Assembly (NCBI GenBank): GCA_036504215.1
Contig: DASXVO010000047.1
Location: 1 to 38,353 of the forward strand
Source of the DNA: Vicinamibacterales bacterium
GTDB lineage: Bacteria; Acidobacteriota; Vicinamibacteria; Vicinamibacterales; Fen-181
Direction: 5' to 3'
DNA: 38,353 nt
The notes beneath the pieces were generated by a model. That model was not told the DNA's origin and searched no databases. It saw only the letters and a list, made by a program, of their open reading frames with translations. Position 1 is the first letter of the stretch; every line of letters starts with the position of its first letter. Shown piece by piece: positions 9,624-18,246 of this stretch. The position numbers and the translations under genes are program-made.

Positions 9624-11501
9624 CTAGCACTTGGCACCTTTCAGTTTCTCCACATGGAACCCCACCACTGCAATGGCTGCCGGCGTCACGCCAGGGATCC
9701 GACTCGCCTGCCCCAAGGTCTCCGGCCGGGTCTGGGAGAGGCGCTCGATGACTTCGCGTGTCAGGCCTGGGAGGCCGTGATAGCAGAATCCCTTAGGAAT
9801 TCGGCGCGACTCCTCGCGCCGCCCCCGCGCGATCGATGCCAGCTCACGCTTGATATAGCCCTCGTACTTGACCGCGCACTCCAGCGACGAAAGCTCCATC
9901 TCCCCACGCGCAGCATCGATCTCGCACTCGAGCCGGCCCCCCTGCAACAGACTCGCAAGTGTCGTCTCCGGTTGCCTGATCAACTGCTCCGCCGGCACCC
10001 GGTTTCCGCTCTTCTGGCACCTCAGCCATGTTGACGCGACCCTCGCCCGGTTCCCTTCGAATCGCGCGCGCCTGTTCTCGAATCGCTTCCACCGCTCCTC
10101 GTCCACCAGGCCGACGCGCTGCCCGATCGGCGTCAAGCGCAGGTCGGCATTGTCAATCCGCAGCAGCAGTCGGTGCTCGGCGCGCGAGGTGAACATCCGA
10201 TACGGCTCCAGGCAACCCTTCGTCACCAGGTCGTCCACCATCACGCCGATGTAGGCTTCGCCTCGCCCGAGAACGGCCGCTTCCCTGCCCTGCGCCGACA
10301 GCGCGGCGTTCACCCCGGCCAACAAACCCTGGCCCGCCGCCTCCTCGTAGCCAGACGTCCCGTTGATCTGGCCCGCGAGGAACAATCCAGAAATCCGCTT
10401 GGTCTCGAGCGTTGCGCGCAACTCGGTTGGATCGATGAAGTCGTACTCGATCGCGTAGGCAGGTCGCAGCATGACCGCGTCTTCGAGGCCAGGCAGCGCA
10501 TGAACCATGTCGAGCTGAATCTCCTCGGGCAGACTCATCGAGAACCCGTTCACGTAGATCTCGTCAACGTCCAGACCTTCTGGTTCCAGGAATACCTGAT
10601 GCCGCTCCCGGTCGGAGAACCTGACGACCTTGTCCTCAATCGACGGGCAATACCTCGGACCTACTCCCTGAATCTGGCCATTGAACAGCGGCGACCGGGC
10701 GATGTTGGCCCTCACCAATTCGTGGACCCGCGCCGTTGTGTGCAGTTGGTGGCAAACGACCTGGGCCCGGTCGATGACGCCGCTCTCGAACGAGAACGGG
10801 ACGATCGGGTCGTCGCCCACTTCGCGCCTGAACGCGCCCGAACGGACTGCACCCTCGAAGTCGATACTGCGCCGGTCGAGACGAGGCGGCGTGCCCGTCT
10901 TCATTCGACCCCATCGGAACCCGAGGTCCTTCAGCGACTCCGCCAGTTCGTGCGCTGGTGCCTCGCCGAACCGACCCGCCTGCCGCTGCTCGGAGCCGAT
11001 GTGAATCACGCCATTCAGAAACGTCCCCGTCGTCACAATCAGCCGGGGACAGGAGAATGCCCGCCCGTCCACCATCTCGAGTCCCGCCACCGCGCCATCG
11101 CAGGTCAACACCCCGCCCGCGGCACCGACGATCCACTCGATGTTCCCCTCGCCGTCGAGCGTGCCCGTCACCCATTCCCGGTACCGCCGCTTGTCCGCCT
11201 GGGCGCGCGGCGACCATACGGCCGGACCCCGACTCCGATTGAGCACCTTGAACTGGATGCCGGTGGCGTCAATCGCCAAACCCATCAGGCCACCGAGTGC
11301 GTCGATTTCCCGAACGAGATGTCCCTTCGCCGTGCCGCCTATCGCTGGGTTGCACGGCATCTGCGCGACGGTCTCCCTCGATAGTGTGCACAGTCCCACC
11401 CGACAGCCCATTCGGGCCACGGCCCAAGCCGCCTCGCACCCCGCGTGGCCAGCGCCGACCACTATCACATCGAAGGATTGCATCGAGGGAACCGCTCGCA
11501 T
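9624..11501 (-). CDS. mnmG: tRNA uridine-34 carboxymethylaminomethyl modification enzyme MnmG (GidA)
   Basis: FAD-dependent partner of MnmE; together they modify the wobble uridine of certain tRNAs. 625 residues, normal length. The FAD-binding motif [20 protein letters not shown] is at the N-terminus. [31 protein letters not shown] and [17 protein letters not shown] are family signatures. The C-terminal helical domain with [10 protein letters not shown] and [17 protein letters not shown] is the MnmE-contacting part. An in-frame ATG at 11483 is an equally plausible start. It begins 12 bases after the mnmE stop, so the pair is cotranscribed. The last codons around 9645-9660 resemble a degenerate parS half-site. 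Confidence 0.97.
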   Translation of the reverse strand: MRAVPSMQSFDVIVVGAGHAGCEAAWAVARMGCRVGLCTLSRETVAQMPCNPAIGGTAKGHLVREIDALGGLMGLAIDATGIQFKVLNRSRGPAVWSPRAQADKRRYREWVTGTLDGEGNIEWIVGAAGGVLTCDGAVAGLEMVDGRAFSCPRLIVTTGTFLNGVIHIGSEQRQAGRFGEAPAHELAESLKDLGFRWGRMKTGTPPRLDRRSIDFEGAVRSGAFRREVGDDPIVPFSFESGVIDRAQVVCHQLHTTARVHELVRANIARSPLFNGQIQGVGPRYCPSIEDKVVRFSDRERHQVFLEPEGLDVDEIYVNGFSMSLPEEIQLDMVHALPGLEDAVMLRPAYAIEYDFIDPTELRATLETKRISGLFLAGQINGTSGYEEAAGQGLLAGVNAALSAQGREAAVLGRGEAYIGVMVDDLVTKGCLEPYRMFTSRAEHRLLLRIDNADLRLTPIGQRVGLVDEERWKRFENRRARFEGNRARVASTWLRCQKSGNRVPAEQLIRQPETTLASLLQGGRLECEIDAARGEMELSSLECAVKYEGYIKRELASIARGRREESRRIPKGFCYHGLPGLTREVIERLSQTRPETLGQASRIPGVTPAAIAVVGFHVEKLKGAKC

Positions 11502-11513
11502 CCAAGCAATAAG

Positions 11514-13058
11514 CTATTTGCCAATGCAGAACTTCGAGAAGATCGCTTCGAGCAGATCCTCGGTGGTCCGCTTCCCCGTCACTTCCTCGAGCGCCTCTCT
11601 CGCCGACAGGAGATCCGACAGAATGATTGTTTCTGTCATTTGCCCCACCTCGTCAGGTGCCAGGTCTCCAATCCGACAGAGGTCGGCCCTTGCGCGCACG
11701 AGCAGGTCAACATGCCTCGCGTTGCTCACCGCCGGGAGACCGCCGCCTTCAGGGAGCGCGCCAGTCTTTCTGGTGATTGACCTAATTAGGCAGTCGATAC
11801 CTTCACCGGTCCTTGCGGACACACAGACGATATCGCGCGCGCCTCGACCCTTGACCTCCGCCTCCCGTCCGTCGACCCCGCTCTGCCCGTCCGCCCGCCG
11901 GCAACCACCCTCGCCACCGCCGCAGCCCTCGCTGACCCCCCAGCCGCCAGCACCATCGGTTGTGCCTCGGCCAGACCCGAAGCTACCCCCACAGCAGTAC
12001 TCTGCCAACTCTGCTCCCGGCTCCCACGCCGCCGGTTCATCGATCTTGTTCACCACGACCAGACCGGGCCTTGACGCCGTGGCCCTGAGCACCCGGCGAT
12101 CCTCGTCACCCAGAGAAGAGGACCCATCCAGCACCACGATTGCGAGATCTGCGCTCTCGCCCGCCAGTTCAGCCCGACGAACGCCCTCCCGCTCGGCCTC
12201 GTCATCGCTGCCTCGCAACCCCGCCGTGTCCGCGAGCGTCACCTTCGCGTCGGCGAGCGTCACGACCTCCGTCAGCACGTCGCGCGTCGTGCCGGGTGTC
12301 GCCATCACGATCGCGCGATCGACGCCGACGAGTCGATTGAACAGCGTTGACTTCCCCACGTTCGACCGCCCGACAATCGCCACCGTCGCGCCTTCGCGAA
12401 TCAGTCGGCCCCGAGCCGCGCCCGCCAGCAATTCGTCGATGCGCGCAACCACGCGCCTGACCGCCTCCGCCACCTCGCCCGGCGCGACAAAGTGGAACTC
12501 CTCCTCCGCAAAATCGATCGACGCCTCGAGGCGGACGGTCAGATCGAACAACTCGCGCTCGATCTCGGCAATCCGCCCAGCCAGCGTTCCCTGCAGTTGA
12601 TCGAACGCCACGCGCGCCTGCGCGGCCGTCGTCGCGGAAACGAGATCCTCCACCGCCTCCGCCCGCGTGAGATCGAGTCGTCCATTGAGAAACGCGCGGA
12701 GAGTGAACTCGCCGGCCTTCGCCAGACGCGCCCCCGCGCGAACCGCCGCGAGGATCAACTCGTCCACGACCACCGGGCTGCCGTGCACGCTCAGTTCGAC
12801 GCAGTCTTCGCCCGAGTACGACGCCGGCGCTGCGAACGCCGTTGCGATGGCCTCGTCGATCGGCCGCGGCGCCGCCCCAGGTCTTTCGGCCACCGCAAGC
12901 CGGACGAGCGTCGCGTGCCGCGGTTCCAGTGTCTGGTGAGTCTCGCACAGAGCGCGCGCGACATCGAATGCACGCGGACCGCTCAGCCGCACGACTGCCA
13001 GACCGCCGCGCCCTCTTGGAGTCGCAAGCGCGACGATCGTGTCGTCCGCGGAATACAT
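11514..13058 (-). CDS. mnmE: tRNA modification GTPase MnmE (TrmE) with Gly-rich G-domain insertion
   Basis: GTPase that works with MnmG on wobble uridine. 514 residues, against about 450-460 for the family. The N-terminal folate-binding domain starts MYSADDTIVALATPRGRGGL. The G domain shows GRSNVGKST (G1), GTTRD (G2), DTAG (G3), NKID at 337-340 (G4) and SARTGEG at 414 (G5). The C-terminus ends CIGK, with the catalytic Cys. Between G4 and G5 there are 73 residues where E. coli has about 20; the extra stretch is Gly-rich with several Cys and looks unstructured. All motifs are intact and the frame is continuous, so the gene is probably functional. Confidence 0.97.
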   Translation of the reverse strand: MYSADDTIVALATPRGRGGLAVVRLSGPRAFDVARALCETHQTLEPRHATLVRLAVAERPGAAPRPIDEAIATAFAAPASYSGEDCVELSVHGSPVVVDELILAAVRAGARLAKAGEFTLRAFLNGRLDLTRAEAVEDLVSATTAAQARVAFDQLQGTLAGRIAEIERELFDLTVRLEASIDFAEEEFHFVAPGEVAEAVRRVVARIDELLAGAARGRLIREGATVAIVGRSNVGKSTLFNRLVGVDRAIVMATPGTTRDVLTEVVTLADAKVTLADTAGLRGSDDEAEREGVRRAELAGESADLAIVVLDGSSSLGDEDRRVLRATASRPGLVVVNKIDEPAAWEPGAELAEYCCGGSFGSGRGTTDGAGGWGVSEGCGGGEGGCRRADGQSGVDGREAEVKGRGARDIVCVSARTGEGIDCLIRSITRKTGALPEGGGLPAVSNARHVDLLVRARADLCRIGDLAPDEVGQMTETIILSDLLSAREALEEVTGKRTTEDLLEAIFSKFCIGK

Positions 13059-13081
13059 GGAGTCCGGCCAGGAGCGCAGGA

Positions 13082-13098
13082 GCGGGCCCGAAACCCGC
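13082..13098. repeat. REP-like hairpin between mnmE and jag
   Basis: GCGGG-CCCGAAA-CCCGC with flanking AGGAGC before and CCCTACA after, the layout of bacterial REP palindromes. It lies against the jag stop codon (13101-13103). Similar GC-rich hairpins occur at 13600, 15408 and 15449. Confidence 0.5.
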
Positions 13099-13100
13099 CC

Positions 13101-13628
13101 CTACAGCAGTTTGCGAACCGGCTTGGCGGTGATGATGACGGTCTTGACGGCGGCGTCGCCGATGCTCTCCGTGTCGGCCAGGCCCTGCTCCGCGATCGCC
13201 ATGTGGACGATGCGGCGTTCGTAGGCGTTGAGAGGACCGAGCTTCTGCTCGAGCCCGGCGCGCTTGGCCCGCTCGCCCAGGAACAACGCCATCTGGCGCA
13301 GCTCCGCGTCCTTGCCCCTGCGGAAGCCCATACAGTCAACGACGATCCGTTTGTGCTCGGGCAGTTCGTGCCGGAAGACGGTCGACGCGATGTGCTGCAA
13401 TGCCTGCAAGGCCTCGGCCTTGTGTCTCAGCAGAACCTCGCCCTCGTCGCCGGCGATGTTGACGCGGGGGCCATCGCCTGTGTCCTCGACCGTCGCCTCC
13501 ACGTGCAGGCCCATCGCGGTGGTGACGCTCTTCACGAAGTCCAGGAGGCGAGAGTTGATGTCGAGTTCGTCCACGTTGTCACCGTTCTCCGTTACCCGTC
13601 GCGGGCACCGAGGCCCGCGGCCACTCAT
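13101..13628 (-). CDS. jag: Jag/KhpB-type RNA-binding protein (KH and R3H domains)
   Basis: RNA-binding protein commonly encoded beside yidC. Up to 175 residues. After a short leader comes LLDFVKSVTTAMGLHVEATV, then a KH-like middle (VNIAGDEGEVLLRHKAEALQ), then an R3H domain with the KLGPLNAYERRIVHMAI signature. The start is uncertain. ATG 13628 has AGGG four bases away from a usable position, while GTG 13574 has GGAG upstream and avoids an N-terminal stretch that overlaps a GC hairpin (13600-13619). The GTG start may be the real one. Lies 38 bases downstream of yidC. Confidence 0.88.
   Translation of the reverse strand: MSGRGPRCPRRVTENGDNVDELDINSRLLDFVKSVTTAMGLHVEATVEDTGDGPRVNIAGDEGEVLLRHKAEALQALQHIASTVFRHELPEHKRIVVDCMGFRRGKDAELRQMALFLGERAKRAGLEQKLGPLNAYERRIVHMAIAEQGLADTESIGDAAVKTVIITAKPVRKLL
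13600..13619. repeat. REP-like hairpin at the jag 5' end
   Basis: CGCGGGC-ACCGAG-GCCCGCG, a perfect 7-base stem. It lies between the two candidate start codons of jag, so it is either in its leader or in its first codons. Belongs to the same GC-hairpin family as those at 13082, 15408 and 15449. Confidence 0.5.
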
Positions 13629-13666
13629 TGACCCTCACGAAGGCCAGCGGCCACACTCGCCGCCGA

Positions 13667-15394
13667 CTAGCTCTTCCCTTTGGTCTTCCGCTCGGCTGCC
13701 GGTCGCGCCGTGTTCGCCGGCCCGACGAGATTGTTCGTGATGTACTGCTGCCCGATCGCCAGCAGGTTGCTCACGAACCAATACAGCACCAGGCCGCTCG
13801 GCACCCAGAGGAACATGAAGGTGAAGACGAGCGGCATGAACATCATCATCTTCTGCTGGACGGGATCGGCCGAACTCGGCGTCATCCTCTGCTGCCAGAG
13901 CTGGCTCGCGCCCATCAGGATCGGCGTCACGTAGTACGGGTCGTGCGCCGACAGGTCGGTGATCCACAGCGTGAAGGGCATGCCGCGAATCTCGATCGCC
14001 TGGGACAGCAGCGAGTAGAACGCGAACAGCACCGGCATGGTCAGCAGCATCGGGAAGCAGCCGCTGGCCGGGTTCACGCCCTTCTCCTTGTAGAGGCTCA
14101 TCACCTCCGTGTTCATCTTCTGCCGCTCGGGGTCGGTCGCCTTCAGCTTGCCGTACCGGTCCTGGATCCCCTTCACCAGCGGCTGGATCTCCTGCATCTT
14201 CCGCATCGACACCATGCTCTTGTGACGGAGCGGGAACATGACGGCGTTGATGAGGAACGTCAGGATGATGATGGCCCAGCCGTAATTGCCGACGTAGCCG
14301 TTGATCCACTTGAGCGCGCGCAACAGCGGCACGGCCAGGAAGTCGAAGATGCCGTAGTTGATCGTGCGCACCAGACGGCGGTCGAGCGCTTCGAGAACGT
14401 CGAAGTCCTTCGGGCCGAAGAAGAAGGTCAGATTCGACATCGACTCCTTCTGCCGCACGCCCCACGCCACGAGCTCGGTGACCTTCTTCGGGTCCCGTCC
14501 CGCCGGCGCGGGAAGCGTCACCGGCGAGTACTCGACGCGCACCATCTTCTTCGGAAGCGCCATCGCGATGAAGTAGTGGTCGTCGACCCCGGCCGCCGTC
14601 ATGTCACCTTCCTGCACAGGCGCCGCCGGCAGGTCCTTGCTCGCCAACCGCTGCACCTTGTCCTCGCGGACGACGATGCCCTCGGGCTTCTGGATGTAGC
14701 TGCTGCTTTCGGCGCCCGGGATCTGATCGCCAAGCCCGGGTCCCCACAGTACCGTCGGATTGAGCGCGCGGTCGCCCACGAGCACTTGCGCGCTGACGCG
14801 CAGCGTGAACGACGCCGGCTCGAAGGTGAACTCCTTGCGGGCGGCCAGGCCAGACGCATCCTTGTAGTCGAACACGACCGTCTGGGCCTGTCGCGTCGCA
14901 TCGACTGGGTCACCACCGCCCGAGACCTTGAACAGCGCCTCGTTCACCTGACGCGTGATGGCCGCATCATCGACCTTCAACTCGAACGGCCGCGCGTGCT
15001 CCGGCCCGAGATATTGCGGCACCAACTCCTGCGGCTTCTTCTGCAGATCCAAATACTGTTTGAGGCGCCAGCTCTTGAGGTGCGCGCCGCGGTTGGTGAA
15101 AACCGCGCGCACGTGTCGCGTCTCGACCACCACGTCCCGCTCCGTCTCGTCCGCCACGATCGGCAGCCCCGTCTTCACGGCCGCCGGCTGGGCGTTCGCC
15201 GCAACCTCCACGGAAATCGGAGGTCGGTCGCCACCAGGGCTCTGCGCCGCAACCGCGGCCGGCGTAGGCGCCAGGGTGGCCGCGACCGCCTTGTTCTTCG
15301 CCGCCGCATCCTGGGCCGGCTTGATGACAAAGACCTGGTAACCGTAGAGGACCAGGAAAGAGAGGAAGATGGCAACGAGTAGACGCTTTTCCAT
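13667..15394 (-). CDS. yidC: Membrane protein insertase YidC
   Basis: Inserts proteins into the inner membrane alone or with SecYEG. 575 residues, the Gram-negative type. An N-terminal membrane anchor (MEKRLLVAIFLSFLVLYGYQ) and an Ala/Pro-rich linker come first. A large periplasmic P1 domain spans about residues 70-340. The conserved five-helix core follows: GWAIIILTFLINAVMFPLRH with the groove arginine, then GCFPMLLTMPVLFAFYSLL, and LVFTFMFLWVPSGLVLYWFV. The presence of P1 indicates a two-membrane cell. Cotranscribed with yidD, rnpA and rpmH upstream. Confidence 0.97.
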   Translation of the reverse strand: MEKRLLVAIFLSFLVLYGYQVFVIKPAQDAAAKNKAVAATLAPTPAAVAAQSPGGDRPPISVEVAANAQPAAVKTGLPIVADETERDVVVETRHVRAVFTNRGAHLKSWRLKQYLDLQKKPQELVPQYLGPEHARPFELKVDDAAITRQVNEALFKVSGGGDPVDATRQAQTVVFDYKDASGLAARKEFTFEPASFTLRVSAQVLVGDRALNPTVLWGPGLGDQIPGAESSSYIQKPEGIVVREDKVQRLASKDLPAAPVQEGDMTAAGVDDHYFIAMALPKKMVRVEYSPVTLPAPAGRDPKKVTELVAWGVRQKESMSNLTFFFGPKDFDVLEALDRRLVRTINYGIFDFLAVPLLRALKWINGYVGNYGWAIIILTFLINAVMFPLRHKSMVSMRKMQEIQPLVKGIQDRYGKLKATDPERQKMNTEVMSLYKEKGVNPASGCFPMLLTMPVLFAFYSLLSQAIEIRGMPFTLWITDLSAHDPYYVTPILMGASQLWQQRMTPSSADPVQQKMMMFMPLVFTFMFLWVPSGLVLYWFVSNLLAIGQQYITNNLVGPANTARPAAERKTKGKS

Positions 15395-15407
15395 GAAACC
15401 TGTGATC

Positions 15408-15427
15408 GGCGGGTCAGAGGACCCGCC
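15408..15427. repeat. REP-like hairpin upstream of yidC
   Basis: GGCGGGTC-AGAG-GACCCGCC, a perfect 8-base stem with a 4-base loop, in the 44-base gap between yidD and yidC. It would form in the operon transcript just before the yidC start. Confidence 0.65.
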
Positions 15428-15438
15428 ATGCGGTGCAA

Positions 15439-15741
15439 TTACTGCGATCCACGGGGCCGAAGACCCGCGGTGCGATGTTGTGCCGGAAAATCACTCCGAG
15501 GGTCATTATCCCGTCGGCGCGGCCAGGTATCCGGCACCGGGTCGAGCCCATGAGCGCACAGGGGCTGGCAGCGCAAGATTCGCCAGACGCCCAGCCATCC
15601 GCCGCGGAGGGCGCCGTGGCGCCGCACCGCCTCAACCATGTATTCCGAACAGGACGGGATGAACCGGCAGGATCCCCGGAAGAGCGGCGAGAGCAGCAAC
15701 TGGTAGCCGCGCACGGCCGCGAGCACCCCCCGAGCCGGCAC
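15439..15741 (-). CDS. yidD: Membrane protein insertion efficiency factor YidD
   Basis: Small membrane-associated protein that helps YidC-dependent insertion. From GTG 15741 it is 100 residues. VPARGVLAAVRGYQLLLSPL leads into FRGSCRFIPSCSEYMVEAVR, the family Cys-containing core, then HGALRGGWLGVWRILRCQPL and HGLDPVP. The C-terminal 30 residues are low complexity and Arg-rich. A frame open to 15837 would overlap rnpA. GTG 15741 lies 16 bases after the rnpA stop and gives the usual N-terminus. Confidence 0.92.
   Translation of the reverse strand: MPARGVLAAVRGYQLLLSPLFRGSCRFIPSCSEYMVEAVRRHGALRGGWLGVWRILRCQPLCAHGLDPVPDTWPRRRDNDPRSDFPAQHRTAGLRPRGSQ
15449..15470 (-). repeat. GC hairpin with C(UUCG)G loop at the end of yidD
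   Basis: On the minus strand CCGCGGGTC-TTCG-GCCCCGTGG folds into a 9-base stem with one mismatch and one G-U pair, capped by the very stable C(UUCG)G tetraloop. It overlaps the last yidD codons. Fourth member of the local REP-like set. Confidence 0.5.
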
Positions 15742-15757
15742 GCTGAGCCGCCCGGCA

Positions 15758-16144
15758 CTACTGTCCTGGGCGGGGTCGTCGGACGGCCCGGCGCAGGGCG
15801 TATCGGAAGTCGGCTTCAAGGGTGCGGAAGTCGGCATCGAGCAAGTCCGGCCGCGGGATGACTACGATGTCCACGCCTGGCGGTATGTCGGAGCGTCGGA
15901 AGATGTCGCGCACCCGCCGCTTCGCCCGGTTCCGAACCACGGCGCCCCCCAACTTCCGGGTCGCCGCGATCCCCAGGCGGCTGATCCCGCGTTCGTTTGG
16001 CAGCGCCAGCAGCGTCATGAGCCGGGTGCGGACGCGTTCGCCCCGGTTGTAGACACGCTGAAACTCGGGGCGCTTCCGGAGCCGCTGCGCCGCTCGGAAG
16101 GTATGACGGGTTCCGCCAGGCGCCTGTTCCACGAGCGCACCCAT
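15758..16144 (-). CDS. rnpA: Ribonuclease P protein component
   Basis: Protein subunit of RNase P, which removes 5' leaders from tRNA precursors. 128 residues from ATG 16144. RAAQRLRKRPEFQRVYNRGE is the family start, and VVRNRAKRRVRDIFRR is the conserved RNR motif that contacts the RNA subunit. DIVVIPRPDLLDADFRTLEA follows. Lies 31 bases after rpmH, in the usual rpmH-rnpA operon. Confidence 0.96.
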   Translation of the reverse strand: MGALVEQAPGGTRHTFRAAQRLRKRPEFQRVYNRGERVRTRLMTLLALPNERGISRLGIAATRKLGGAVVRNRAKRRVRDIFRRSDIPPGVDIVVIPRPDLLDADFRTLEADFRYALRRAVRRPRPGQ

Positions 16145-16175
16145 TGCCCCTACCGAGACATGGGCCTGGACCCAA

Positions 16176-16310
16176 CTACAGGGCCAGGCGCTTGCGGCCC
16201 TTCGCGCGCCGGCGCTTCAGCACCAGCCGGCCGCCCTTGGTGGCCATGCGAACGAGAAAGCCGTGGGTCTTGTGACGCCGACGATTATTGGGCTGAAACG
16301 TACGCTTCAT
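16176..16310 (-). CDS. rpmH: Ribosomal protein L34
   Basis: Small basic protein of the large ribosomal subunit. The 44-residue product begins [20 protein letters not shown], continues [20 protein letters not shown] and ends RLAL, a textbook L34. AGGA lies 7 bases before the ATG. First gene of the leftward operon from the origin, with a good promoter just upstream. Confidence 0.98.
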   Translation of the reverse strand: MKRTFQPNNRRRHKTHGFLVRMATKGGRLVLKRRRAKGRKRLAL

Positions 16311-16367
16311 GGTCAAATCCTATGCGCGGGCCCCGGCCCGCCTTGTCGCGAAGATGCCGAACTGCCA

Positions 16368-16397
16368 ATGGTAGCGGACCATCTCAGACAAAGTCAA
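16368..16397 (-). promoter_or_regulatory. Sigma-70-like promoter for rpmH-rnpA
   Basis: On the minus strand TTGACT (16392-16397) and TACCAT (16368-16373) are separated by 18 bases, a good match to the vegetative promoter. The start point would fall near 16361, about 50 bases before the rpmH ATG. Confidence 0.55.
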
Positions 16398-16456
16398 CCA
16401 GTCCTGCAGCACGCTTCGCGCTCTGGGCTCCAGGCCCTGGCCACTCGACTCGCGAT

Positions 16457-16558
16457 GCGCACCTTCCACCCGCCATTGCGCACCTTCCGGCGCCCTTGGC
16501 ACTTGGTACCGAGCACCTTCCTGCGCACGAAGCATTCAGCACTCAGCACTCAGCACGT
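16457..16558. repeat. Repeats between rpmH and dnaA: GCGCACCTTCC copies and an AGCACTC heptamer run
   Basis: GCGCACCTTCC occurs at 16457 and 16478, with a near copy (GAGCACCTTCC) at 16511. Then four exact-phase heptamers AGCATTC, AGCACTC, AGCACTC, AGCACGT run from 16531 to 16558. The heptamer is the reverse complement type of the GTGCTGG arrays at 5467 and 35200. No gene is supportable in the 571-base gap 16311-16881. Confidence 0.7.
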
Positions 16559-16599
16559 CTCTCGCGCTGAAACTGTGCTACATTGTCCAGCCTTCCTAG

Positions 16600-16665
16600 T
16601 TTTCCACACCCCGGAGGTGCCTCTGAGTTCGGGCTGGTCCCAAAGTTTTCCACAACTGTGGAAAT
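16600..16665. promoter_or_regulatory. DnaA-box-like sites upstream of dnaA
   Basis: TTTTCCACA occurs at 16600-16608 and 16646-16654. The second is paired with an inverted ATTTCCACA at 16657-16665, forming the palindrome TTTTCCACAACTGTGGAAAT. These match the DnaA-box pattern TTWTNCACA within one base. They lie about 90-150 bases before the candidate dnaA promoter, so autoregulation or an origin sub-region is likely. Confidence 0.6.
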
Positions 16666-16756
16666 TTATGTTGAAAAACGGCCTCTCGGCAGGCCGCTGT
16701 TTCCGGGAAGGGGCGATATTTCGGGATCCGTGGCCGGGCGAAAGTGCCGGAAGCCA

Positions 16757-16762
16757 TATAAT
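16757..16762 (+). promoter_or_regulatory. Candidate -10 element for dnaA
   Basis: TATAAT, a perfect -10 hexamer, 120 bases upstream of the dnaA ATG. No clear -35 is seen at the usual distance, where the sequence is GC-rich. Confidence 0.4.
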
Positions 16763-16881
16763 TCGGCCGTTCGCACGGGCTGGTTGATGAAGATCACATG
16801 AGAATTCTCGGGTTCAGCAGGCGAAAGTCCGATTTTCTCGCGGCAAATTGAGGGGTGGCTGGCACCGCCCGCCAAGATCCG

Positions 16882-18246
16882 ATGGACGACACGAACATCT
16901 GGGAGCGCGTCCTTTCCCGTATCGAGACGAAGGTCAATCTGCACACCTTCTACTCGTGGTTCAGGCCGGCCGTCCTGGCCGAAGACCAGGGTGCGACGAT
17001 CGTCGTCAGGGTCCCTAACTCATTGGTAAAGAACTGGATCCTTCGGCACTACACCGGCGTCATCGCCGAGGCCCTTGCCGAGGTTGGGCGTCCCGGCACC
17101 GAAGTCCAGTTGATCGCGGACCTCATCATCGATCCGGCCGACGGCCCGGAACAGCCTCAGCCGTCGTTTCCGGCTGCCGATCCGCCGCCAGCAGAACCCG
17201 CTGAGGCTCAGCAGGCTCCCGTCACATCCCTCAGCGGCCTGAACCCGCGCTACTCGTTCGACACCTTCGTCGTTGGTCCCTCGAACCAGTTTGCAGAGGC
17301 CGCCTGCCGCGCCGTGGCCGAGGCGCCGTCTCGCTCGTACAACCCGCTGTTCATCTACGGCGGCGTGGGGCTGGGGAAAACCCATCTCATGCATGCGATC
17401 GGGCACTACGTGCTCAGTCACCACCGGAACATGCGGCTGGTGTACATCTCGACCGAGCGGTTCATGAACGAGATGATGAACGCGGTCAAGAACGCACGCA
17501 TCTACGAGTTTCGCGAGCGCTACCGGACCGTGGACGTCCTGCTGGTCGACGACATTCAGTTCCTGGCCGGCAAGGAAGGGACGCAGAACGAGTTCTTTCA
17601 CACCTTCAACTCGCTCTTCGATGCGCAGAAGCAGATTGTCGTCAGCAGCGACAGCCCCCCGCGCGAGATTCCCTCTCTCGAGGAACGGCTGCGCTCCCGG
17701 TTCGAATGGGGCTTGATTGCCGACATCCAGCCGCCCGATCTCGAGACGAAGGTCGCAATCCTCCAGAAGAAGGCGGAGGCAGAAGCCTTGCCTCTGCCCG
17801 ATAACGTCGCGCTCTACATCGCAGGCAAGATCAAGTCGAATATCCGCGAACTCGAGGGATCCCTCATTCGACTGATCGCGTACGCCTCGCTCAAAGGGCA
17901 GGAGATCACGCTCGGCCTCGCGCAGGACGTGTTGAAGCACGTCCTGGATCACGACGAGAAGGCCGTCACGATCGAAGTCATCCAGAAGTACATCGCCGAC
18001 TACTACCACCTCAAGCCCTCCGACTTGAAGGCTCGCAACAACGCAAAGTCGGTGGCGCGGCCGCGCCAGATCGCGATGTATCTGTGCAAGTCGCTCACCA
18101 ACTCGTCGCTACCGGAAATCGGCCGGAGCTTTGGCGGGAAGCACCACTCGACCGTCATCCACTCCATCAAGATGGTGGAGAAACTCAAGGACAACGATCG
18201 AGATTTCAACAACCTTCTCCACAGCTTTGTCGAGTCGTTACGGTAG
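16882..18246 (+). CDS. dnaA: Chromosomal replication initiator protein DnaA
   Basis: AAA+ ATPase that binds DnaA boxes and opens the origin. 454 residues from ATG 16882, beginning MDDTNIWERVLSRIETKVNL with the domain I motif FYSWFRP. A Pro/Ala-rich domain II spans about 90-125. GGVGLGKTHLMHAIG (Walker A, near 160) and LLVDDIQFLAGKEGTQNEFF (Walker B, near 221) define domain III. The C-terminal DNA-binding domain carries SLPEIGRSFGGKHHSTVIHS. A GTG at 16855 would add nine residues; the ATG gives the normal domain I start. Flanked on both sides by DnaA-box-like sites. Confidence 0.97.
   Translation: MDDTNIWERVLSRIETKVNLHTFYSWFRPAVLAEDQGATIVVRVPNSLVKNWILRHYTGVIAEALAEVGRPGTEVQLIADLIIDPADGPEQPQPSFPAADPPPAEPAEAQQAPVTSLSGLNPRYSFDTFVVGPSNQFAEAACRAVAEAPSRSYNPLFIYGGVGLGKTHLMHAIGHYVLSHHRNMRLVYISTERFMNEMMNAVKNARIYEFRERYRTVDVLLVDDIQFLAGKEGTQNEFFHTFNSLFDAQKQIVVSSDSPPREIPSLEERLRSRFEWGLIADIQPPDLETKVAILQKKAEAEALPLPDNVALYIAGKIKSNIRELEGSLIRLIAYASLKGQEITLGLAQDVLKHVLDHDEKAVTIEVIQKYIADYYHLKPSDLKARNNAKSVARPRQIAMYLCKSLTNSSLPEIGRSFGGKHHSTVIHSIKMVEKLKDNDRDFNNLLHSFVESLR

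Noticed and set aside
9640-9662. Third parS site at the mnmG 3' end
   Set aside because: Only about 12 of 16 positions match and the bases encode the MnmG C-terminus; too weak to call.
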